NCBI RefSeq assembly: GCF_039543525.1
Contig: NZ_BAABJX010000057.1
Location: 3,864 to 67,863 of the forward strand
Reading direction: 5' to 3'
DNA: 64,000 bases
Origin: Algivirga pacifica
Lineage (GTDB): Bacteria > Bacteroidota > Bacteroidia > Cytophagales > Flammeovirgaceae
Below are positions 52,907-62,164 of the stretch, piece after piece. Under the pieces are notes generated by a model. That model did no database searches, had not been told where the DNA came from, and saw only the letters and a list, made by a program, of their open reading frames with translations. Each line of letters starts with the position of its first letter. The first letter of the stretch is position 1. A program made the translations under genes and the position numbers.

Positions 52907-54070
52907 TTATCTCGCTTTAACATCCGATAGTATTGCAGCAAAGACTTTTCCAACTGCCTCTTTTGAAAACTTTTCAGTAACCTCTTGACTAATCCTCACT
53001 CGATCATACTTATGACGATTCACAAACAGATTCTTCAACCCAAGATACCAATCCTCCGTGGTACTCCCTTCTATTAAAAGACCATTATCCTGATGAACAA
53101 ATTCGGCCACCGCAGGAATCTTACTCACGACTACAGGTGTCCCACATAACAAAGCCTCTGCCGTAACGACCGAAAACGTTTCATAAGAAGTAGAGTGTAC
53201 AAAGGCCGTGATTCCTTGCATTTCTTTTGCAATCTGGGACTTCTGTAGTTTACCTAGTAAAATGATATTATGCTCCAAACTATACTTCTGAACATATTGC
53301 TCCATCTCCTTCCAAAGTGGTCCATACCCACCAACTCTCAATACGGCATTAGGGTACTCTTTCAATAATTTTCGAAAACCTTCAAAAGCAGGAAAAGGTG
53401 ATTTTATGGTTCTCCAAAAATTCACCATAAAATATTGAGGCATATTCTCTTTATGTTCAGCGTGACAGGTAAACACATTCGCATCTACGACATTAGGAAG
53501 TACATAATGAGGAAAGTCTACTGCTCCGCTAAATGATTTAATATCTTCACCCAATGCTTTTGAAACTGTCAATAAGGGGACTTTATGATGAAATATACGT
53601 TTAATACGATCTAGCTTTTTTGTATCCTTAGGCATATTGAAATTAAAATGGTAAGCCGTCCAATGCTCTAAAAATACAAACGGAACCTTAATCACTTTCT
53701 TTATCAAAGAGGTATAAGTACCCAAAGGATACGCCACATGAAATACCAATATATCGAACAATTTATTAACCTTGTATTTCCTTAAAGCCCACAATAATAA
53801 CAATAAAGTCAGGAACTCTTTAATCGCCGGACGAGCTAACTTCTTCGTTAAATAAAGTCTGTAAGCAAAACCTTCTACCCCTTCCAAAGGATAATGTTTT
53901 AACCTCACGAAATCCTTTTCACTCTCTACCACTTCCAGATGTAACACCTCATTCTTTGCTACATAAGGAGCTAAAGATTGCACATGCTCTCGAACAAACA
54001 AGGTTTCAAAAGGATTGTCAATATTAGGAAACCAATTAACAATATGAATTGCTTTTATTTGCTTATTCAT
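52907..54070 (-). CDS. Glycosyltransferase family 4
   Basis: 387 residues: HIVNWFPNIDNPFETLFVRE, VPFVFLEHWTAYHF, YFMVNFWRTIKSPFPAFEGF, VHSTSYETFSVVTAEALLCG, TPVVVSKIPAVAEFV. Clear GT4 ExxxxxxxE motif. It overlaps its upstream neighbour by 8 bp, so the pair is translationally coupled. Confidence 0.9.
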   Translation of the reverse strand: MNKQIKAIHIVNWFPNIDNPFETLFVREHVQSLAPYVAKNEVLHLEVVESEKDFVRLKHYPLEGVEGFAYRLYLTKKLARPAIKEFLTLLLLLWALRKYKVNKLFDILVFHVAYPLGTYTSLIKKVIKVPFVFLEHWTAYHFNFNMPKDTKKLDRIKRIFHHKVPLLTVSKALGEDIKSFSGAVDFPHYVLPNVVDANVFTCHAEHKENMPQYFMVNFWRTIKSPFPAFEGFRKLLKEYPNAVLRVGGYGPLWKEMEQYVQKYSLEHNIILLGKLQKSQIAKEMQGITAFVHSTSYETFSVVTAEALLCGTPVVVSKIPAVAEFVHQDNGLLIEGSTTEDWYLGLKNLFVNRHKYDRVRISQEVTEKFSKEAVGKVFAAILSDVKAR

Positions 54071-55223
54071 TCTCTAAAAAGTGCATTAGTTGATACTCAA
54101 AATCTTGAGCAATTTTCCCCCATCTAAACTTACCTTGTACAAAATCATAATTAGCTTTCTCCACCTGACCTCTGTATTCTTTATCTGACAGAAGCTTATC
54201 AATCACCTGTACAAACCGTTCTTTTTCTGGAACTACAATATTTTCTACGGCAGCCATTCCTTCTTTCGTACCCCCAAGTGCAGAGGCTACTACTGCGGTG
54301 CCACTAAATGCCGCTTCTAGAGTTACTAAAGGAAAAGCCTCCGGAACTACAGAGGGAAGACAAAAAACAGTTGCTTCTGCAAAAACTTTGGGGAGATCTT
54401 TATCATGATCTACATAGCCCAACCAATCGATTTTGTCTATAATATCCAATTCACTAGCTAACTCCTCTAACTCTAGCTGATAAGAACTTTTCTCTCCATC
54501 TCCACCAAAATGCATACTACCTGTTACCCAAAGTTTTAGATTTTCATACTTTTTTCGAAGCTCAGCAAATACTTCGAACAATAAATGAATTCCCTTTCCT
54601 TTATCTAACCTCCCTACAAATAGTAATACTTCACCTTGCTTAGACCCTGCCTCAGGAGTAAATAGTTCATTATTAACCCCATTATGAATAACCACGCTAC
54701 GTTTATATAGTGATGGACATTTATCCCCAAAAGAATCCAAAATAGCTTGGCTACAACCTATCACTCCATCCAAAGCCTTTGAAAGGTTTTGCAAATAAGT
54801 AGTGTCTACAGATCCTAAACTATCATTATGTAGATGCAACAATAATTTACCACGATATCCCAATTTCCTTAAATAAAGTGCATAATGTGCTCTATTTTCT
54901 AGGATGATAGCTTCATACTGATTCAATCTTCCTAAGAAATACCAAACTATACACCACAAGAGTCCATCTTGTCGCTTATTCAAAAAAGACAAAGGAAACT
55001 TTGATCTAAATACAGAGAGGAAAGTAAAAACTTTAGACCTTACTAAACTGCCTTGAGGATAAGTCGTTTTAGAATCTTGTTCAGCACCCAATACTTTTAT
55101 GGTAAAGCGATCAGTTTTAAGGTATTGATTAACTTCTGCCACCCAACGTGCTACAGCCCCACCATACTTGCTGCTATAAGGTTCTTTATCAGGCAATAAA
55201 AATGCTATTCTCGAAGACTTCAT
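54063..55223 (-). CDS. Glycosyltransferase family 4
   Basis: 386 residues: FLLPDKEPYSSKYGGAVARW, LLLHLHNDSLGS, LLFVGRLDKGKGIHLLFEVF, DWLGYVDHDKDLPKVFAEAT, VPEAFPLVTLEAAFSGTAVV. GT4 donor motif PEAFPLVTLEAA is intact. It encodes one step of the surface glycan. Confidence 0.92.
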   Translation of the reverse strand: MKSSRIAFLLPDKEPYSSKYGGAVARWVAEVNQYLKTDRFTIKVLGAEQDSKTTYPQGSLVRSKVFTFLSVFRSKFPLSFLNKRQDGLLWCIVWYFLGRLNQYEAIILENRAHYALYLRKLGYRGKLLLHLHNDSLGSVDTTYLQNLSKALDGVIGCSQAILDSFGDKCPSLYKRSVVIHNGVNNELFTPEAGSKQGEVLLFVGRLDKGKGIHLLFEVFAELRKKYENLKLWVTGSMHFGGDGEKSSYQLELEELASELDIIDKIDWLGYVDHDKDLPKVFAEATVFCLPSVVPEAFPLVTLEAAFSGTAVVASALGGTKEGMAAVENIVVPEKERFVQVIDKLLSDKEYRGQVEKANYDFVQGKFRWGKIAQDFEYQLMHFLENE

Positions 55224-55245
55224 CTTGTTTATTCTAACTCTATTT

Positions 55246-56028
55246 CTACGATTCCCCTTTTATTTTTTTATACAAGCCTTGCCTCAAAAGCCAAAAGGTA
55301 TCTCTATAATATTGAAGTGATTGCCAACCTTGTTGATAATGCCTTTTACAAAATTGCTTAAACCCTTTCCATAACTGCCCCTCTCTTAACGTTTTAAATT
55401 CATCAACCCACGAACCATTCCATAAATGTACTGCGATCGAGTTCGTCGTGATATAACTTTTATATCGTTCCACTTCATGCGACTCATGTGAGGGGAATGC
55501 ATAAAAGACCTCTTGAGAATAAATCAAAATATCATTCTTTAATGTTCTCAATTGCTCATCAATACATTCCTCTTCTATTAAATACTTCGTCAACAATACT
55601 GGTATTGTAACTTTCTGTCCCAGAATAAATGATTGAGAATGATAATAATTTAATAACCGCTCTATCACAGGGTGTCCTTTCATTACACCTACTGCTCCAA
55701 AACTGACATACTCAGCCGTTTCTAATCCTGAAAAGAAGCTAATATTGTTATACAAAGGAAAGGGTTTTAATAAAAGCATATCCGTATCTAAATATATGCC
55801 ACCATAATTATATAAAGCATGACACCTTACATAGTCAGATACAAATGCCCATGACTGGGCTTCATAAGCTTGTCTAGCATAATCTATATCTAAAGGAGAG
55901 TTAACCTCTGTCCACTCAATAAACTCATATCCCTTTAAGTACTTTTTCCATGAAGCTATACACTCCTTTATCAGGTTGGACTTTTCCTGCTCACCAAACC
56001 AACAATAATGGATTATCTTAGGTATCAT
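55246..56028 (-). CDS. Glycosyltransferase, GT32-like (capsular sugar transferase)
   Basis: 260 residues from ATG (MIPKIIHYCWFGEQEKSNLI); a TTG eight codons upstream is an unlikely start. DxD motif in GGIYLDTDMLLLKPF, and WAFVSDYVRCHALYNYGGIY, typical of the OCH1/GT32 DXD sugar-binding group. Members transfer hexoses in capsules. The 300-bp gap before it holds a broken glycosyltransferase. Confidence 0.88.
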   Translation of the reverse strand: MIPKIIHYCWFGEQEKSNLIKECIASWKKYLKGYEFIEWTEVNSPLDIDYARQAYEAQSWAFVSDYVRCHALYNYGGIYLDTDMLLLKPFPLYNNISFFSGLETAEYVSFGAVGVMKGHPVIERLLNYYHSQSFILGQKVTIPVLLTKYLIEEECIDEQLRTLKNDILIYSQEVFYAFPSHESHEVERYKSYITTNSIAVHLWNGSWVDEFKTLREGQLWKGFKQFCKRHYQQGWQSLQYYRDTFWLLRQGLYKKIKGES

Positions 56029-56065
56029 ATTTTTAAATTTATAGCTGGTCAATATATATCCCTAA

Positions 56066-56341
56066 TTACTTACTGCCATCTTTATGAGTTTTTAAACCCA
56101 AAAATTGTACACTTTCAGAAGGTAACTTTTCTGATAGGTGTATAAGCTTCCTACCATAAAGTGAAACCGATAAACTTTCTTTTTTACACTATAACTTGAA
56201 GTTCAGCGTCTCTCACTTCTGAAGCCACTTTCTCAAATGCTGTAAATAATGAATCACAACCCTTCTCTTCCGAATGACTGCTATTTTTTCTTAGTTTCAA
56301 AAAAGTACAATTACATCAACAAACAATCCCCATTCAATCCC
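56066..56341 (-). pseudogene. Frameshifted remnant of a GT4 glycosyltransferase
   Basis: On the minus strand one frame reads EEKGCDSLFTAFEKVASEVR then DAELQVIV and a stop at 56184. This is the GT4 donor pattern normally written EKGxDxLxxAFxxVxxxxPDAxLxIVG. Another frame continues with SEKLPSESVQFLGLKTHKDG (stop at 56066), matching the following V-x-F-L-G region. Upstream, yet another frame gives DVIVLF, as in the start of that domain. At least two frameshifts and no ATG, so it is decayed. It sits inside the glycan run. Confidence 0.75.
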
Positions 56342-56353
56342 TTACTACAGAGC

Positions 56354-57301
56354 TTAGGAATTCCTTAATAAATAGAATTTGTCTCTTAAGGAATAATCAC
56401 TTCTACCAGAAAGAAAAAACGTTAAAATAAAACCAAACAAAAAAGGAGATGCCGATTCTATAAATCGATTATTCCAATCATCAAGCCATGTTAATGTAAT
56501 GTCTTTGTCCTGAAGCTTACCATGTGTCTCTCGTATTACCCGAAGATACTTACATAGCTTTTCTTTTGTTAGTTTACCCGAGAAAAGCTGCTCTTGAGTT
56601 TCATAAACATTAGTGTAGAATAAATCCCGAATCACCTTTGCATTTTTTCCTTGTTCCTCTTGATGAAGCACAGACACATTGGTATCATGCAATCTATAGT
56701 CTAGCAATACCTCCGGTAGATTCGTAAATTTGTACCCATTTTTTAAATGCAAGTACCAAAAGTAATAATCCTCAGCATGTTTATATTCCCTGGAATATCT
56801 TAATGAAGTCTTCCTAAAAATCACTGAGGGATGTGCAATTGGACACTGAAACAAACCCATTCTTCTAATATCATCATGTGTCTGTGGGAATACCCAAGTT
56901 TCCTTTTCAGCTTGTGACCGAATCTTATAGTTAAATACCTTAACTGCCGTACCGCAAACATCTACTCCTTGCTCTTGCATAAAATACAACTGCTTTTCAA
57001 ATCGCTGAGGACGGGCGATATCATCAGCATCCATACGAGCAATATACTTTCCTTTAGCAAGGTCAATGCCCTTATTTAAAGTGGCTATTAAGCCTAAGTT
57101 CTTTTCATTTTTAATGTATCGAATTCTCGGGTCCTGATAACTTAAAATAATCTCTTCCGATTGATCTGTAGAGCCATCATTAATAATCAAGAACTCAAAA
57201 TTATCATAAGTCTGGTCAAGAATACTTTGAATGGCATCCCTTAAAAACTGAGCTGCATTATAAACGGGCATCAAAACACTTAATACTGTTGTGTCATCCA
57301 T
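56354..57301 (-). CDS. Glycosyltransferase family 2
   Basis: 315 residues: LSVLMPVYNAAQFLRDAIQS, FLIINDGSTDQSEEIILSYQ, NLGLIATLNKGIDLAKGKYI, ARMDADDIARPQRFEKQL, GLFQCPIAHPSVIFRK. GT-A fold with DxD. Overlaps the upstream gene by 8 bp. Confidence 0.92.
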   Translation of the reverse strand: MDDTTVLSVLMPVYNAAQFLRDAIQSILDQTYDNFEFLIINDGSTDQSEEIILSYQDPRIRYIKNEKNLGLIATLNKGIDLAKGKYIARMDADDIARPQRFEKQLYFMQEQGVDVCGTAVKVFNYKIRSQAEKETWVFPQTHDDIRRMGLFQCPIAHPSVIFRKTSLRYSREYKHAEDYYFWYLHLKNGYKFTNLPEVLLDYRLHDTNVSVLHQEEQGKNAKVIRDLFYTNVYETQEQLFSGKLTKEKLCKYLRVIRETHGKLQDKDITLTWLDDWNNRFIESASPFLFGFILTFFLSGRSDYSLRDKFYLLRNS

Positions 57302-58277
57302 TGTATCTTCTTTTAGGTAGATTGAGAAAATATTGATAAAATCCCCAATGAATCTTTCTTAAACCTATTACATGTCGGAAACCGAACTTTGTAAAAAGCT
57401 CATACAACCCAAGTGCTACAAAATCTTTCCAATGAAAAACTTTATTGTTCAATAGAATTGCTCCGTACTTCAACAGCAACCTTGTATTGTATACCCTTTC
57501 ACTGATAACTTTAAAACAAACAACAAAACCTTGAGCCAAATTACTTTTTAATTCATTATTATGCGCTAAATGAGCAAATGTCTGATTATATAGCAAAAAG
57601 CCTTTTAATACTGTATTTGCAGACGGTCTATTTACAGTTGGCATTATCCTATAATAATGGTCACAAATAGAAAAAAAACACTTATATCTGAAACCTTTTA
57701 ATAGTGCCCTGGTATGTAATTCTGGGTCTTGCAACCTAGGGTATCGCTCATCAAACCCATCCAATTGAATCAAACTCTCTTTCCTCCAAATTGGTCCCGT
57801 CGTTTGCCAAGGCATCTCATGTCTGAAAATACGATGAAGAGGTGGTTCATCTGATGCTTTATTAAAAACGTCTTTCACATCTCCTACTTCATTTTTGAAC
57901 ATCCCCGTAGCAAAAACTATAAAGTCTAAATCAGGGCACTTCTCAATTATCTCTACCCTTTTTTCCAGACAAGTTTTCAACAATAAGTCATCACTATCTA
58001 AAAAAATAAGATAATCTCCCTTTGCCCTTTCCAAGCCGATGTTTCTACAAACACTCCCCCCTTTAGGCCCTCGATCTCTCTGATAAAAACGAAAGCGACT
58101 ATCTTTTTTAGTATATGCTTTAACTATTTTTTGAGTACCATCCATAGAGCCATCATCTACTACTATGCACTCCCAATAAGGATAGGTTTGGGCTAAGACA
58201 GAGTTTAGGGTTTCTCCTATTAAAGTAGCTGTATTGAAGGAAGGAATAATGACTGTAACTAATGCATTATGATTCAT
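57294..58277 (-). CDS. Glycosyltransferase family 2
   Basis: 327 residues: VTVIIPSFNTATLIGETLNS, CIVVDDGSMDGTQKIVKAYT, GGSVCRNIGLERAKGDYLIF and LDSDDLLLKTCLEKRVEII. GT-A type with a DSDD in place of DADD. Overlaps its upstream neighbour by 11 bp. Confidence 0.92.
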   Translation of the reverse strand: MNHNALVTVIIPSFNTATLIGETLNSVLAQTYPYWECIVVDDGSMDGTQKIVKAYTKKDSRFRFYQRDRGPKGGSVCRNIGLERAKGDYLIFLDSDDLLLKTCLEKRVEIIEKCPDLDFIVFATGMFKNEVGDVKDVFNKASDEPPLHRIFRHEMPWQTTGPIWRKESLIQLDGFDERYPRLQDPELHTRALLKGFRYKCFFSICDHYYRIMPTVNRPSANTVLKGFLLYNQTFAHLAHNNELKSNLAQGFVVCFKVISERVYNTRLLLKYGAILLNNKVFHWKDFVALGLYELFTKFGFRHVIGLRKIHWGFYQYFLNLPKRRYNG

Positions 58278-59499
58278 AAATTTCTATAAGCTTTTCTCCC
58301 AACACTTTATTATCATAATTCTCTACTACAAAATTTCTTGCTGCCTTTCCCATTTTTTGCTGCTCTTCGGGGTGGTCCATTAACCATTTTAGTTTTTCGA
58401 CAAACCCCTCTATATCTTTTTCCTTCACAACAAAACCTGTTTCTCCATTAATCATTCCATATTTCATTCCCCCTACATCTGATACAATAACAGGAAGTTC
58501 CATTGCTTGTGCTTCCTGAATCACTAAACCTTGTGCTTCAGAGCGACCTTCGCCATCAATGATACCAGGAAATAAAAATACATGGCTTTCCGAAAGTTCC
58601 TTTTTGACTTGATCCTGTGTCATACTACCTTTCATACTAACTATATTCTGTAAATTATGGTATACAATGTGCTCTTGACAAGCTGTAAATTCAGGTCCTT
58701 CTCCTATAATCGTTAAATGACAATTATTTCTCAATTGCTGCAGCCGTTGAATAATTTTAATAGCCAATAAAGGCGCTTTTAAAGGAATTAGCCTGCCTAT
58801 AAATATCACATTAAACACACCTTTTACCTCCCCACATCTTAAACCTCTATTGAACTGGCTAGTATCAAGTCCTACGGGTAAAATGCTAACTCGTTCTTTT
58901 GGAAAAGATAAATTCTCTACTTTTTCTTTTAAGAATGGAGTATTAACTGTATAGCTAACAATATTAGAAGACAAAAGAGGAGTGTAAAATTGTTTTGAAT
59001 AATGAAATGCGTCGTAACCATGAAAAGTCACTAAAAGCCTAACATCAGGATTGATCATGTCTAACAAAGGAATAATAGGTAGCGCATTCAAAGCAAAATG
59101 TACATGAATAATATCTCCATCAATAAAAAACTTAGCCATCAACGTTTGGTAGAACTTTACAAGATTAACTGCTTGTCTTCCATATTTCAACACATTAAAA
59201 CTTTTTAATAAGTTTGAAAATAATGGCGTTTGCCGATATTTGTAGAGTTCTTTTAATGCTCCAAGAATTCGTTGTAAAAAATTAAGCGGCATATGTTTTT
59301 CCCAATCGATCGTATTGGCATAATCCATTAAATGGTAATCTTCAACGACTGGGTGTCTTCCAATTAAAGTATCTACATCTCTTGTCGATAAGATCCGTAC
59401 TTTATAACCAGAATCAATTAAAAACTTTATCTGGTTAAGAATAAAGGTTTCTGATATGGTCGGAAAAGACGACACCACAATACATACTCTTTTAGGCAT
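58267..59499 (-). CDS. Glycosyltransferase family 4
   Basis: 410 residues from ATG (MPKRVCIVVSSFPTISETFI); a TTG two codons upstream is disfavoured. VTFHGYDAFHYSKQFYTPLL, FNVIFIGRLIPLKAPLLAIK, FLFPGIIDGEGRSEAQGLVI, QEAQAMELPVIVSDVGGM, and NGETGFVVKEKDIEGFV. GT4 type similar to WcaL/colanic-acid style enzymes. The ATG overlaps the upstream stop by 8 bp. Confidence 0.9.
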   Translation of the reverse strand: MPKRVCIVVSSFPTISETFILNQIKFLIDSGYKVRILSTRDVDTLIGRHPVVEDYHLMDYANTIDWEKHMPLNFLQRILGALKELYKYRQTPLFSNLLKSFNVLKYGRQAVNLVKFYQTLMAKFFIDGDIIHVHFALNALPIIPLLDMINPDVRLLVTFHGYDAFHYSKQFYTPLLSSNIVSYTVNTPFLKEKVENLSFPKERVSILPVGLDTSQFNRGLRCGEVKGVFNVIFIGRLIPLKAPLLAIKIIQRLQQLRNNCHLTIIGEGPEFTACQEHIVYHNLQNIVSMKGSMTQDQVKKELSESHVFLFPGIIDGEGRSEAQGLVIQEAQAMELPVIVSDVGGMKYGMINGETGFVVKEKDIEGFVEKLKWLMDHPEEQQKMGKAARNFVVENYDNKVLGEKLIEIYES

Positions 59500-60376
59500 A
59501 TCCAAGTATTTCTCTCATCGGCTTAGTAAGCTGTAATAACTTTTCCTGATCTTCCTCTTGCCAAGTATCAAAGTCCCTTATCAATACATTATTATTGATA
59601 TTTCTCTTATGATCTAATATTTTTTCTAAACCTATTAAATCATCATCACACATCTTTAAACCTACAAAATATAATAATTTCTTTAACTCTCCCCTCCTAT
59701 TATCACTTCCAAAAAACTCTTCATATTTTAAATGTAACACTCTATCACTATTAAAAGGTAGAGAACTCATAATCAACTCATTACACTTATTCCAAAACCA
59801 TGCTATTTTCTCTATCCTTGAAAAATCATTCCAAACATAAAAGTATGGATCCTTCTCAAAGTCAAGTGCTCTCAAACGTAAACGGTGATCATTATCTGCA
59901 TAAGTGAACATCACATTATCGTTTAGGGGAGATTTATTGTAATATGACACCACTACTTGCCTAGGATCTCTGCTTAACACAACAAACTTAGCTTTAGGGT
60001 ATGCTTTTTTTAGCTCAGGTATAATATAAGCTAAATGTGGGTTTGACTCAATATAATAACTCTTCTTTGCGTTGATCATTTTATTAATTTGATCTAACCT
60101 CAAAGCTCTCACCTTATCAACCACTTCTTCTGTCAACATACCTTCACGTATCTTAGACATTCCTATGTCAAAAAAATCTGGTTTTGGTTCATGTACACAA
60201 TGAACATCATGAAAGCTCTGATTGAAAAAAAAATCAAAAAAATTCGTCCCAGTTCTCCCTGTCGATACAATAAATATAGGTGTAAAGTATCGATGATGAT
60301 ATACTGTATTTCTTAAGACAACTCTTCTAACTCGACTCAAAAAAGTTTTCGTTTTATCAAGTAATTGACTTTGCAT
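59492..60376 (-). CDS. Sulfotransferase
   Basis: 294 residues. PAPS loop FIVSTGRTGTNFFDFFFNQS (about 34-53), PHLAYIIPELKKAYPKAKFV, and VLSRDPRQVVVSYYNKS. The TGRTGT loop variant differs from the KSGTT of the 48798 gene, so the two are not recent duplicates. Start lies 44 bp after the Wzt-like gene. Confidence 0.85.
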   Translation of the reverse strand: MQSQLLDKTKTFLSRVRRVVLRNTVYHHRYFTPIFIVSTGRTGTNFFDFFFNQSFHDVHCVHEPKPDFFDIGMSKIREGMLTEEVVDKVRALRLDQINKMINAKKSYYIESNPHLAYIIPELKKAYPKAKFVVLSRDPRQVVVSYYNKSPLNDNVMFTYADNDHRLRLRALDFEKDPYFYVWNDFSRIEKIAWFWNKCNELIMSSLPFNSDRVLHLKYEEFFGSDNRRGELKKLLYFVGLKMCDDDLIGLEKILDHKRNINNNVLIRDFDTWQEEDQEKLLQLTKPMREILGYA

Positions 60377-60420
60377 GTTTCCCTATAGATTTCATTAAAA
60401 ATCACATGTACTTCGCTCCA

Positions 60421-61710
60421 CTATAAGCTTATCATTGAACTTACAGTGAAGTTGTGATCTACCAACACACCTTCTTTCAAATTCTGCTGTCGACCCGTTT
60501 TAAAAAAGTCTCCTCCTTCTACTTCAAAAAAAGTAATCGATTCTATATTATCTTCTATGCCATCTGAAGACATAATTGTACAATCAATTGAATACTCTCC
60601 TCTAGGCAAAGGAAATTTCATTATATTAAAAACAGCAGTGTAATTTCCTTCCTCGATAATATCAAACTCTGCCGCTAAAAAGACATTATTACAAATAAAT
60701 CTTATAATACCTCTATCATCTACGAATTTCAATCGAACTTTAACATTACTAATCTTACTCCTCGCACACAATGTCATTCTTATAAAATATTGTCCCCCTG
60801 AAGCTAAATTTCTAACATTTTTATTATCTGAAGAGAGGAAAGAAACATCAGACACCAACACATTTCCCCTCCCTTGTCTGTCAGTTCTTTCTATTAATGT
60901 TTTTTGAGTCTTTTCTTTTCCTTGAGATAAATAATAATCAATCCCACCGTTAACATCTCCCAAAAAAGTCAATGCTCCCTGTTCCATAACTAAAGCTCGT
61001 GTACATAATTGTTGAATACTAGCCATATTATGACTCACAAAAAGCACCGTTCTCCCTTGCCCAGTACTCACCTCCTGCATCTTCCCAATCGCCTTCTTCT
61101 GAAACTCCGCATCTCCCACGGCCAACACCTCATCTACAATCAAAATCTCTGGCTCCAAATGAGCTGCAATGGCAAATCCTAAGCGTACGGTCATGCCTGA
61201 AGAGTAACGCTTTACAGGGGTATCCAAGTACCGTTCCACCCCGGCAAAAGCGACGATCTCGTCAAGCTTCTGGGTAATCTCCCAGCGAGACATCCCCATA
61301 ATGGTACCGTTCATGTAGATGTTCTCACGCCCTGTCATCTCGGGATGGAAGCCGGTACCTACCTCTAGTAGGGAGGCAATACGTCCTTTGGCCTTTACAC
61401 TTCCGGTGGTGGGTGCGGTGATCTGAGAAAGCACCTTGAGCAAGGTGGACTTCCCTGCTCCGTTCTTTCCGATAATCCCCAGTACTTCTCCTTGTGCTAC
61501 TTCAAAGTTGATATCCTGTAGCGCCCATACGTACTCGCTTGCTCCTTTGGCTGTTCGGTCGTTGGTTTCCCCTATTTTTAGATAAGGATCTTCTTTGCCA
61601 CGGATACGATGCCACCAGCGGTTAAGGTCATGAGAGATCGTCCCTGTCCCTACCTGCCCGAGGCGATATTGCTTCGATAAATTTTCTACTTTTATTGCTA
61701 TGTTACTCAC
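60421..61710 (-). CDS. Wzt-type polysaccharide ABC exporter ATPase
   Basis: 429 residues, GTG start. ABC domain about 1-245: VLGIIGKNGAGKSTLLKVLS (Walker A), GRIASLLEVGTGFHPEMTGR (polysaccharide-type), YSSGMTVRLGFAIAA (signature), ILIVDEVLAVGDAEFQKKAI. A C-terminal Wzt_C-like beta domain (about 270-429) probably recognises the glycan end. The permease (Wzm) is not adjacent within the window. GC drops sharply between the ABC half and the C-terminal half. Confidence 0.92.
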   Translation of the reverse strand: MSNIAIKVENLSKQYRLGQVGTGTISHDLNRWWHRIRGKEDPYLKIGETNDRTAKGASEYVWALQDINFEVAQGEVLGIIGKNGAGKSTLLKVLSQITAPTTGSVKAKGRIASLLEVGTGFHPEMTGRENIYMNGTIMGMSRWEITQKLDEIVAFAGVERYLDTPVKRYSSGMTVRLGFAIAAHLEPEILIVDEVLAVGDAEFQKKAIGKMQEVSTGQGRTVLFVSHNMASIQQLCTRALVMEQGALTFLGDVNGGIDYYLSQGKEKTQKTLIERTDRQGRGNVLVSDVSFLSSDNKNVRNLASGGQYFIRMTLCARSKISNVKVRLKFVDDRGIIRFICNNVFLAAEFDIIEEGNYTAVFNIMKFPLPRGEYSIDCTIMSSDGIEDNIESITFFEVEGGDFFKTGRQQNLKEGVLVDHNFTVSSMISL

Positions 61711-62162
61711 TGCATTCGTTGTTGAGGCGGCTTACGCCGCTGGTTGAGCGCTTTGCTGTTGAGGAGCCCTTCGGGCTGTTGAGAACTTCATGGTTTGGAG
61801 CTTCGCTCCGTTGGGATTTCCTTTGTTGTGCTTCGCACAATGGGGATTGAGTTCTTATATCTTCACTTCAGCGCTTCGTCAAACTGATTGATTAATATGG
61901 ATTTACTATTCTTTTGAGATGTAAAGATAGTATTTTTGTTCTTGGAATAATAACGTTGGATCTTACTTCTGTAGTATATGTTGAGGCGGCTTACGCCGCT
62001 GGTTGAGCGCTTCGCTGTTGAGTGGAGCTTCGCTCCGTTGAGTTTTTGCAGTACTATTCTTTCTCAACAGCGAAGCTCCACGATGTAATGGCTCAACAGC
62101 CCGAAGGCTACACCATGTAATGGACTCAACAGCAAAGCGCTCAACCAGCGGCACAAGCCGCC
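61711..62162. other. Repeat-filled gap before the AlbA_2 gene
   Basis: 452 bp composed largely of two blocks of mini-hairpin modules (61718-61850 and 61981-62164) separated by about 130 AT-rich bp. A 71-codon frame across it (61963-62178) is a translation of the repeats. There is no promoter of clear consensus for the glycan unit. Confidence 0.6.
61718..61850. repeat. Mini-hairpin module array, block A
   Basis: Successive hairpins joined by TTGAG: GGCGGCTTACGCCGC, GAGCGCTTTGCTG, AGCCCTTCGGGCT, GGAGCTTCGCTCC, TTGTGCTTCGCACAA. All have short CTTNCG-type loops. Orientation matches blocks C and D. Confidence 0.85.
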
Positions 62163-62164
62163 TT
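61981..62164. repeat. Mini-hairpin module array, block B, large inverted pair
   Basis: Left half (61981-62042) is GGCGGCTTACGCCGC, GCGCTTCGCTG, GGAGCTTCGCTCC. Right half (62063-62164) carries the same modules reversed, with an extra AGCCCGAAGGCT and CATGTAATG inserts. It reaches the stop codon of the AlbA_2 gene (62163-62165). Confidence 0.85.
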
